NCBI GenBank assembly: GCA_964017195.1
Contig: OZ024892.1
Span: 14,974,071 to 15,038,070, forward strand
DNA from: Siderastrea radians
Taxonomy: Eukaryota > Cnidaria > Anthozoa > Scleractinia > Rhizangiidae
Reading direction: 5' to 3'
Length of the DNA stretch: 64,000 nucleotides
The stretch's first letter is position 1, and every line of letters begins with the position of its first letter. The notes beneath the pieces were generated by a model, which searched no databases, was not told the DNA's origin, and saw only the letters and a program-made list of their open reading frames with translations. Shown in pieces: positions 39,350 through 51,300 of this stretch. Position numbers and translations under genes: made by a program.

Positions 39350-42300
39350 CACATTTTATAGGATGCGTTATCTTTAACCCAATGCACCCCACAAGTACAA
39401 AAGGCCAAGTTTCTTGACCTATAATTCAATGATGGGGAAATAATAGAGCAACACACAATAAGTTTAGGGACATGTTTGGGCTGGAAAAGCATTAAATTAA
39501 TTATAGACATGCCTTCGTAATATTTGCAGAAGGGAATTGGGGGAGAATTTTATATGTTAACCAGAGTGTTCATTTAAGTGCATGGGGCCTGAACATCTGT
39601 TAACCTATGTGGCCCAATCCTAACTTCCCTCCCTCTTGCGAAGAATACCATTCAATTCTCTCTTTAAAAAAGTAAGTCAAGAATACCTGGCAGACTCATT
39701 GTCCAGATAAAAATAATGCTTCGCAAAATTTTAAACAAGAAAATAGCAATAAATTTATGAATTTCAAACCCAACATATTTGTCCCACCTCCCAACAATCT
39801 CATTCCAGGAATCTGTGCGTCTCTTAGGCATTCAACGTGTAGTTCCAGAAATATCGAACTCCCCCCACAGAAGCATTACGGAATTGCCCCTATTGAAACG
39901 TGTCGATCACTAATGCAAATGAGCTCTTAGCATTTTTTCTGTCAATCATGGAATTTCTTTGTGTTTAGGTATTGTTTTGGTGAAAATTAGTGGAATGTAT
40001 CAATTGAATGAGGGACAATAGAAGAACAATAAACAGCTAGACGATTGAAGGTGAAGCTAATTGCATGAGTTGCGTCCTTTAAAGTATAGACTATAATGCA
40101 TGGCAAAATAAAACTATTTTTTTGACCAAAATTGCTGAAATAAAGCTTTTCTTGAACATATTCGACGATAAAATGAAAGTTATTTATTAGAACGAACATT
40201 GTAGTGGAAAGTTCAGGGGAAATTGCACTAAAATGCAGGAAAACGACTTCCCACGACGTGAAAATAATTTGCATATACACAATGTAAACAAACTACCACG
40301 AACGTCACTTTTGATACAAAGTGCGCTTTCACAGACGCATTTCTTATTATTGAAGCAAGAGTTTTCAAATAGATAATCAATTACATAAATTCAATTCAAA
40401 ATCAATCGGGTTAAATCGCAAAAGCAGCTGTTTTTAGTTAATGTACTGTGTTTTCATAGTCGCCCAAAATATCTTCCAATGTTATCTCAAAAGTTATAAA
40501 TATTAAGGTGGCAGATCGACTTGCCAGCAGACAAAAACTGAAAAATTCGACCTAGAAATTTCACAAGAAATTCACTGTTTCCATGAGCATTTCCTGAGGT
40601 CAAATGCTAGTTCTTGCGAGTTAAAAACGTAACTGATGTCTGTAATAATCTTCCATGGGACTGAAACTTGTAATTCAATAGCGTTGTTTATTGCCTCTAT
40701 TCAATTTCTTTTGTCTTTGGCAAACAATAGCCGAATACTCTCAAGCATTCTCACGCTGAGAGTCAAAGGGACCGCAACATGCGGTAGCCTTGTGGGCATG
40801 CAAAGCATCAAGGGTACCCCACTTTTTTCAGCCAATGTATTTCAGTAGGCGCAATTCCGTAATGGTTTTTTGTTTTGCAACCCCTCTCCCCTCGAGAAAT
40901 TGCAGTTTAGCTTTATGCTTTGCTTCTAAACTTTTGGCCTTTAAGAACCCCCTACCCCTAGGAATTTCCGATGACCTTCCATGGGCTGGGTGTGGATTTT
41001 TTCTGGAACTACACAATAATCAATATGGTTCCAGGAAGGAGTCTGAAATAATCGGAGAAAAAAACAAAAGGTTCGTATTAACAGCAAGGGGGTGTAAGTC
41101 GACTGGAATCCCAGATTTCTAAGACAAAAATTTCATTTTTCCATACTCTCACCCACTGACCATCCACTGATTAAGGAACCTGCAGACTCTGAATACAAGA
41201 TTGACTTCCTTGTCTCTAAAACCCTGCAAGACCCATCTGATATAAAAAATTATTGTAATTAGGTTGATAAGGAGTATTGTCTACTGGGTGTTTTCTGTCT
41301 AGGTTACTCAAAAGATCTGTGATATGGATTTCATTAGCTTGTGACATAGTACACTGTAAATGCTGGGCATACTAATTTTATGGTACACCAATAATTGTTG
41401 GCACATGGTGTTCTAAAAGCCAACCACTGAAACAATATAACCACCTTTCATTATTATTAATTCGGTTATGCTGTTACAATGGTTGGATTCTCACAGTCCT
41501 TGGCGTACAGTTTACTCAAAAGATCTGTGGTAAGAGTTTCATTAGCTTGTGACATAGTAAATGCTGGACATACTAATGTTATGGTACACCAATAATTATG
41601 GCACATGGTGTTCTAAAAACCAACCACTGAAACAACATAACCACATTAATTATTAATTATTAATTCGGTTATTTTGTTACAATGGTTGTTTTCTCTCAGA
41701 CTTTGAGCCCTTGGTGTACAATTTACTCAAGAGATCTGTGCTGTAGATTTCATTATCTTGTGACATAGTAAATGCTGTGCATACTAATTTTATGTTACAC
41801 CAGTGATAAATTATTACTGGCACATGGTATTCTAAAAACCAACCACTGAAACAACATAACCACATTAATTATTAATTATTAATTCGGTTATGTTGTTACA
41901 ATGGTTGGTTTCTTTCAGACCTTGGCCCCTTGGTGTACAATTTACTCAAAAGATCTGTGGTGTAGATTTTAACAGCTTGTGACAGTTAATGCTGGGCATA
42001 TTAATTTTATGGTGCACCAATAATTACTGGCAGATGGTGTTCAAAAAACCAACCACTGAAACAACATAACCACATTAATTATAATTATCAATTCGGTTAT
42101 GTTGTTACAGTGGTTGGTTTCTCCCTCGGACTTGACCCCTTGGTGTACAATTTACTCAAACGATCTGTGGTGTAGATTTCATTAGCTTGTGACATAGTAA
42201 ATGCTGGGCATACTAATTTTATGGTACACCAATAATTACTGGCACATGGTGTTCTAAAAACCAACCACTGAAACAACATAACCACATTAATTATTAACTA

Positions 42301-45300
42301 TTAATTCGGTTATGTTGTTACAGTGGTTGGTTGACCCCTTGGTGTACAATTTACTCAAACGATCTGTTCTGTAGATTTCATTAGCTTGTGACATAGTAAA
42401 TGCTGGGCATACTAATTTTATGGTACACCAATAATTATTGGCACATGTTGTTCTAAAAACCAACCATTGAAACAACATAACCACATTAATTATTAATTAT
42501 TAATTCGGTTATGTTGTTACAGTGGTTGGTTTCTCTCAGACTTGACCCCTTGGAGTACAATTTACTCAAGAGATCTGTGGTGTGGATTTCATTAGCTTGT
42601 AACCTAGTAAATGCTGGGCATATTAATTTTATGGTGCATCAATAAATTACTGGCGCATGGTGTTCTAAAAACCAACCATTGAAACAACATAACCACATTA
42701 ATTATTAATTATTAATTCGGTTATGTTGTTACAGTGGTTGGTTTCGCTCAGACTTGACCCCTTGGTGTACAATTTACTCAAGAGATCTGTGGTGTAGATT
42801 CCATTAGCTTGTAACCTAGTAAATGCTGGGCATATTAATTTTATGGTGCATCAATAAATTACTGGCGCATGGTGTTGTAAAAACCAACCATTGAAACAAC
42901 ATAACCACATTAATTATTAATTATTAATTCGGTTATGTTGTTACAGTGGTTGGTTTCGCTCAGACCTTGGCCCCTTGGTGTACAATTTACTCAAAAGATC
43001 TGTGGTGTAGATTTCATTAGCTTGTGACATGGTAAATGCTGGGCATATTAATTTTATGGTGCACCAATAAATTAGTAACACATGGTGTTCTAAAAACCAA
43101 CCACTGAAACAACATAACCACATTAATTATTAGTTATTAATGCGGTTATGTTGTTACAGTGGTTGGATTCTCTCAGACCTTGACCCCTTTGTGTACAATT
43201 TCACAGATGTTTTAGTTAGCATTTATATTAATTTTATTGAGCACAGGATTTTCAAGCTATCAATGTTTGATCGACCAAACCACAATCTAACGAATTTGTG
43301 AAAAATCAACCAAAATGTTTGTTATAGTGAGGTTGGTTGATAATATTTGGTTGCTTATTAATTTGTCTCAAATTAAACAGCATTCTATTGAATTGTAGTT
43401 ACGTCCTTTTTGTCTGCATGCACATACAACTACAGAGCTAAATTTTGTATTGGTACTTGGTCACTAACTAGTACTTGTACCTATGAACACAAGAAGCCAT
43501 CAAAAGTGAAAAGGTTAATGGATCTGATAAGAGACAAAGGACAAAGCCAGGCAGACATCACTATATACATTGTAGTGCCCTCTGAAAGCACAATTATCTG
43601 TTGACATTTTGCAATCCAATACAATAGGATTAAAGAATTTCCACCTCTGTGTATCTGTTTTGCCTTCAATTTCAGTCATGTGATGATATTTCTTTATTAT
43701 ATGGGGGTAGATTTTTAATTTGGGCCTTTGTCTTGTGTTTGTGATATCGGGTATTTCATTATACCAGGATTCATTGGAGTTCTGCTACGTACATTTGACT
43801 ACAACTTTGGCCGAGCTAAAGAATGTTGTTGGTTGTACTGGGGACTTCATTAATTTGGGGTTTGTTAAATCTGGTTCCACTGTACACATATTCTTTCAGG
43901 TCATCCATGGTTGCCTAGGTCAGCAAGAGTACTCTACAGCTCCAGTCGCCAAGACCTGGAAGTTGTTTTGGAAACATTACAGGCATAACTGTATAAGAGA
44001 GAATAAGGTATATAGTGTTAATAAATTTGTTATTATTTCTTTTGTGATAATTTTTATTTGGTTTTCAGTCGCTTACAATCACAGTACACAAAAAATTTAA
44101 AAAAAAAGAGAATACACTAAGGTTACACAACCCCAAAACAAACACAGACATTTTAATTGACTCCTTTTCTTGGAAGCTGGAGAGAATTTAACAGGAAAAT
44201 GTAACTACAGGTCACCCCTCAGGGGTGAAAAAAGTATTCAAGCCACACCCTCTAAAAAAGACTCTTGTAATTTCAGTGGGTTTCCATTAAGCTGCTGTCA
44301 TTTTCATATAAGAGTTCCCTTGCAGCTTTATGCCCCTATCTTCAGATGGAGCTCCTAGCTTCTTTTAGGGTTTATTCCAAGCCAAATTAAAATAATTAAT
44401 GTGAGATACTTCTGTACATGAGCTTTATGGATATGTGCCGCTGTGAAGGTTATGGTTTTCTTTCATTTTAATATGTCTGAAACAGGGTATCAAATTAATA
44501 GTGTTTGTTCTTGAGTAGGGTATCGTTCTCTAAGAAAACTGGTCAGTGGTATACAGGTCTGGGATAGGATAGGGTTTTTTGGTGTCCAGTCAGGTAACCA
44601 AAAATTCACAGAGTATCTCCTCTCCCTTCTTGGGTCACCCCATCAACATCAAAAGAGAAGCCACTGAACAACAAAAGGCTTAAAAGCTTCAGAGTATTCT
44701 CTTATTTATTTTTATTTATTTATTTATTTATTTTTTTTTCGTCTCTTTTTATTGACTAATTAATTGCTTTCACCAAGCTTTAGTGCCAACCTACCTCCTG
44801 TACCTAAACATTACTTACTAGTTTTACTCAGCTCGATTAGCTTTATAGTTATCCTGAGTAAACATTACCTCTTTTTTGTATTATTATATTATATTGTAAA
44901 CTTTAACTTTTTTTCTTTTTCTATTTGGTAATAAAGCTTGTTGTTGTTGTTGTTGTTTCTTAAGTGAGTCACCTGTGGCGTAAATGCCTCATAATGACTG
45001 TGCATGGCCTATCCTGCAGTTGTTACCCAAGTCACTGAAGTGAGTGAATAACCACGTTCTGTTTTGTTTCACTTTACAGTTTCTCAGTTATTCCAGAGCT
45101 GCAGCACAGTTCAGATGGCAGCACACTGTGCCAACAAGACCAGAACGACATCAGGTACAACTGTCATTTTAAATTATACCGATCCAGAAAACTAGACAGT
45201 ACCTTTTACAGAATGTTCCCCCCCCCCCCGAGAATTGGCAGCAATCAGTTTTTGTGTTTAACCCTTTCACTACTGTATGCTAATGAGGCTCCAAACCCCT

Positions 45301-48300
45301 TGTTCCTGAATTACTAATTAGGCACCATCAAGAAATTCACTAAAAATCAAAACATACATGCTCAGTAGATTTGAGGGGTAAGGTTAGCAAAATAAAGAAC
45401 ACAGAAATAAAGCTGAAGACTTGTTTAATTTGTGTCATTAATGAATATATACAGATATCACCTCATTGCGAATGAAATCTACATCGAAAATAAAGACACT
45501 TAAAAAATTCAAATTTGCCGCCATTGCTGTACACAATGCTATTGGTCATATTACTAAATTGTGACAAAACTGTTCTCGGGCAGTTGCTTTTCACTTGAGG
45601 TTAAGTAACAAAATACAATGCAATCAATAGAGACAAGATTTATAGCAAAAATGAGTCAAAAAAATGAGTCACTCAGCATGTTCGTGGAACTCATTGTGGC
45701 ACCTCGTTCGGCAAAGTCCGACTTTGCACAGACAGCACTCATAGCTCGTTTCCACCTTGCGTCCTTTAGGCGTTCTTCGGCCGGCTTTGCTACACTGAAC
45801 ACATTTTCGTTTTCTTCCACCTACATGGACAGAAACGTGGGCATTTTGGGCGACGAAATGCTCTTGAGGCTCTTGCGACCTAGGTTTTCTCTGCCGTTGC
45901 GAAAAATCATTGATGAGCTGCTTCGCGAGGTCAATCCTGAAGTTTATCATCGCTCGCTTTCTCTGACCACGATTAGTACGATACATTGACTCTAATACAA
46001 AAGCGTTGCAAATGGATAAATTAAATAAAAACCAGAAAATATAGCGATACCACTTGCGGGAAGAATAACCAGTAAAATAAAAGGAACGGAGCTGATCAGC
46101 GCGGTCAACACCTCCCCTATGAGATGTGTAAACATCAGCCACACGAGGCTTATCGATGTTGAAATTGCGACCGTTTCTTCGGCGTTGAACAGCACGGGAG
46201 GGCTCACTTGGCAGTACATTTGTCGATAAAAAAGAGATATCCCTCTTATCATGCCATTTTGTGAACACGACCTTGCCTCGTTGAGCACAGACTTTCTCGC
46301 CTTGGCGAAGCTTGCTTTTTGCACATGGCGGCAAGTCTTTCCGGTTGCACCGAACAGTTCCACATGCGTACGTGTTTTGCGCAAGCAAATGTTCCATCAA
46401 AGTGGTGCTCGTGAAGAAGTTGTCAAAAAAAACATGTCTGTTTTTGTTAAGGAATGGCCTTGCCATTTTCATAACAACATCGTATCCAAGGCCGTGTAGA
46501 CGAGGTTGATTCCCTTCTTGCCCGAGGTAAACAGAAAAGTTGGTGACGTAGCCATTTTGGGAATCGGCGGCCATCCAACTTTTATACCAAATTTTGTGGG
46601 CTTGGCTGGCATGTACTGTCGAAAGGACAGCCGACCTTTAAAAGCAATCATTGCTTCGTCCACGGACAGGTTTTTGGAGGGTTCATACGCGTTTTGAATG
46701 TTTTCCAAAACGATTGAAAGGATCGGGCGAATTTTGAAGAGCCGATCATAGTTCGCATCTTCACGCTGGGGCTCTGTTTCAGAGTTGGCAAAGTGTAAAT
46801 ACTGGCTCAGTTCTTCGAAGCGGTTTTTCGTCATCACGTTCTGGATCCCAGTATTACCGATAAAAGGATCTGTCGACCAGTACATGGCAATTCTAGGTAG
46901 GTTATTTAGGCCCATAATAATACAAATGCCAAAGTATGCCTTCACCTCAGGATTTGTTGTGTCCTTCCACTTTCTGAGAAGCGGCGAATTTGCCAGCTTT
47001 TGACGTGCATATCGGTTCGTCTCCGTCACAATTAAATCGACAACCGAGTCTCCAAATAGCTGACTGAAAAGGCTAATAGCCGATGGATTGTCAGGAACAT
47101 TGAATTTTATCCCTGGTTGGCCGCTAAACTCATCGATATCAAAATCTTCGAGTTCATTTGACCACTCAACAGTGTCACTCGCATTCAAGTCGTTGTCGCT
47201 TTCACCATCGTTTTGATCCTCCTCTTGATCGCTCTCTACTTCTTGAACATCGATATCAGATCCCTCAGAATTTACTGTATCACTTTCTTCGTCAGAAGTA
47301 CCAAAAATATCGTGGTATTCTTCAGTGCTTACACTGAAAGCTTCCGCCATTATTCTCGCAACTGCTGGTAAGTGATAAATATTTCGCCGCTCCACACTCC
47401 ACACAGGAGTACAAATCACATGCGCAGTTGTGTGGATTTGATTGGTCAATATCTCTTTTAACAAAGGGAAAACAATACAAGGCAATAAATGAATCCCTAG
47501 GGAAGGGAGAGAAAGGCAAAAATGGTCATGTTCTGTTGGCCGCTTTTGGCCGCTCTAGGAACAGGAGGCCATTTCCGGTTGGCCGCTTTTGGCCGCTTCA
47601 GTAGTGAAAGGGTTAAGAGACAACATCCTCCATTTAAAGTACCCCTTAAAAATCCAGAAAACACTTTTGGATGGACGAAATCCAAAAAGTGCTGGTCCAG
47701 TTGTTAATGGCTAGTTTAATGTACAAAACTCATCAAGTACCTTTGGCTTTGGGTGGAAAAAGAACCTCACTCATCTTTTGAAAAAGTCAGGCTGTCATTT
47801 TCAATCTCTTCCTTTGTGTCATATATAAAATTGGTTATAGTAAACCTGATTGCACATCTGCTTGATATCATCGCCATTACAGTATGAGCGAGCTACTTGA
47901 ACATGAAGTAAGCACATTTTTGACTGCCAACTAAGCAAAATGCTGTGACATTGCTCCTGTAAAAGAAGGTGCTGAGCAGTTCAGCTTAATCCTGCAGCAG
48001 ACTAGCAGGTCTTCCTGGGCTAGTAGTTAGTTGACTCTTAGTTGCTTCATTCTGCAGAAACTAGAATTATGAGTTGGCCATGTGAGTGGCTTGCCTGTAT
48101 GCATCTCTACCTTTACCTAAGCAATTCAATACTGCCAGCTCCTTTCCCATGGAAAAGAGACATAAAAGCAAGTTATTACTTTTAAAATTAATAATAATTG
48201 CATTTGTTTACTGTCTTATATTTGTCAGAAGGCAATTTTAATCAGACCAGACATGACCATACGCCAGCTTGGCATGGAGATGGACGTCAATCCAGGTTAG

Positions 48301-51300
48301 TTCACACTACGTTAGTTAATTCCCATTAGTTAGTCCCCGTTAGTTCAGACCCCATTAGTTAGTTCCTGTACACCAAGGGTGAAACCTCTTGTTTTAGCTC
48401 CTGATGCAATAGAAAATCCATTAGTTTTAGGCAGTCTCATTAACTTTTTAACTCAGTGTGCTCTGTAAAAAGTTTACATGTGTGCTAAAATTTATTGTGG
48501 TTAGCTTAATTAAAGTTCCTTTTCATTTGCTTTATAGCTTCTCTAGCTGATTTGTTAATTGATCTTGGAGAGGAGTTACCCAATGGATTTCACACAGGTA
48601 ACTGAGCCTGGTCACCAATCGCTGTTTGATGAGACCAGGAAAAGCTTCTTTTTGTGAAATATGTTTAGCATACTGCTGGACTGTGATCTCAGTCACATAC
48701 AACCACTACATTCTTGACATCCTTGAAGTCGACATGTACCCCGTGGGAACTGCTGGGGGTTTCATTAAGGGACGGGTTTTAGGCAAATCAACAGGCTGTA
48801 AACATACACCTCAGGAGGATATTTTCAATCTGGTCAAGTCACTGTCCCAGCTATACACTAACACTTTACATACACACAACTGTACAAGTATTTAACTTCC
48901 TTTAAGTGGACACCTTTCCATGACAATTGTACACTTGGTTGTGGTCCAAGCTACACACAAACACTTTAGTTTTAACCTCCAATAAACGGACACCTCAACT
49001 ACATGTAAACAGACACTTGGTCATGGACTCAGCCATGCACAAGCACCATAATTTCTAACCTTCCCATGACCAGTGAACATTTTCCCAAAGGTGACTGCAA
49101 TTGAAGCTCTCCTTATCAACACCTCTATAATATGGACACCTCAGTCTCAGTTTGCTTGATTCAAAAGAGACCAAATCTCATAATATAAACTTGACCTCTT
49201 TGACACCATCTCCATAGTACTAACACTCTTTCCTGCCCCTTTGATATCTGTATTGTCCGTATTAAAGAGGCTTGACTGTATTGTGACTTTTTCCAGTGCT
49301 TTCACCTGAACTGGCTGAGCTGTTAGTGATGGAACATGACATGACACCTGTTCATGTGGATAGCAAACCAGAAACAAGGTCTGTCATGTAGCAAATTATT
49401 GTCAGATTATATACTGCTTTGAATTTGCTGCTTGTCGTATTCCATCCTTAATGTCAAACTGCTTCTTTTATTCAAGCACCACACAGTGTCTTGATTTAAT
49501 TCTGTATGGTCTTGACTACAGCTCTGCCTTTTTGCCAAGGCCTCCTGTTGTGACCATCATGGGTCATGTTGATCATGGGAAAACCACCTTGCTAGACACA
49601 TTGCGCAAGTCATCTGTTGCCGCGGGAGAAGCTGGAGGAATAACGCAGCATATTGGAGCCTTTTCCGGTAGATGAATCTCATGTGACAATTTGTTTACTT
49701 GAAAAGTTATCAAGGGATTGCATTTTTTACTTCATTTAGTGCTCTTTGTTATACTGTTATGACCTGACAGTCTTTTGATGATTATTGACAACCTTTTAAA
49801 CTCTTTCTGACACCTTTCTTATGGCTTCCAGTGTAACTGTTCAATCAAATCCAGGAACTGCTGTGGAGTACGTAGCAATGTACCGACAATATCAGATGTC
49901 TTGTGCAAAGTGATAAACTGTAGTCTCCTGGCTCTCCAGGTTCGGGTTTGGGTATTGGGTTAACTGATCACACTATAAAATCAAATGAGTTTCTAAAATG
50001 TCATGCCTTATAGAACTCTTAAAGCCATACCTCATGGAACTCTTGGTATCTAAGGATCCCATAATGAGTCTCACAGACTTATTTATTATATTAATTTTAA
50101 TATATTTTTCTGTTTTCATTTGCAGTCCAGGTCCCAGGAACAAAGAAGACAATAACATTTATCGACACACCTGGTCATGCAGCATTTGAAACAATGCGAG
50201 CCAGAGGTGCTTACGTTACAGATGTTGTTGTGCTTGTAGTAGCAGCAGATGAAGGTGTTAAAATGCAAACAGTGGAATCTATAAAACATGCAACGAATGC
50301 CAGAGGTATGCAATTCGGCTATCTTTAGTTTAAACATTTTTTGCTGATACATATTTTTTACTTGAATTGAAAGAGACAATGTAGAATAAATTTCATTTAC
50401 CAAGGAAGTAATGTGAAAGCATAGACTAGAACTTGAACTGCTGATCGGCTGAAGTCAAAATTTCAAGTCACTACAGAAGAGCCACACCCCGGGGGGGTAC
50501 TCGGAAACATTTTGATGGGAGAGTGCCGCTGGGACTCTGAAACCCTTAACCTATACCAGACCACGTTCATGTCGTTTTTGCAACCCTATTCTAGACTAGA
50601 TGCCAAAAATCCCTACCCTATCCCAGACTAGCTATTTTCGAGGTATCCATCAGAAATATAACCACACAGTGCTTTTAATGGAAAACCATCTCTCGATCAA
50701 CAATATTGTCACGATTTCATTTATATTTTATATTTCTGAGTTTTTCAAACCCATTAATTAATTCGATTAAATTTTCACGTCACCCATTAGTTTCCCGGTA
50801 ATTGATACCCTATCCTAGACCAAGACTCCCTGATTTCTATACCCTATCCCAGACCAAACTGCTTGAAAACCATACCCTTCACAGCGGCACATACCTATAT
50901 AGGTTATATATGGGAGTACCCCCCCCCCCCCGGGAGCCACACGTAGTTTTGGTCACTGCTAACCTTTTTCTTCAGTCCTTGTTGACAGTCCTGCAGAACA
51001 AGAACTAGGACAGTGGCTCTGCAAATGTTCATTGAGGGTGCTAAAAAAACTGTCTTCCTTGCAGTTCCAATAATTGTGGCAATAAACAAAGTGGACAAGC
51101 CCAGAGTGAATGTGGTATGTTACACCTGTTACTTGCAAGTAGCATTAAATAGCATACAGGTATTACCATTTTGTTAGCCAAGGAAATTATTTGTAAGTGA
51201 TGTGATGTGCCGCGTAGCACTCTGTAATGAAATTAGTAAACATTTAAAGTGTATGTATGAGAGCTAGAAGTGAGCAATACTGCCCTACATAATTTCCCCC

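Noticed and set aside
41677..43123. Recurrent ~60-codon minus-strand ORFs
   Set aside because: They recur once per ~210-bp satellite unit, start in the hairpin stem and show no conservation pattern of a protein.
45618..46509. Plus-strand ORFs over the piggyBac transposase
   Set aside because: Antisense shadows of the transposase; the catalytic blocks are on the minus strand.
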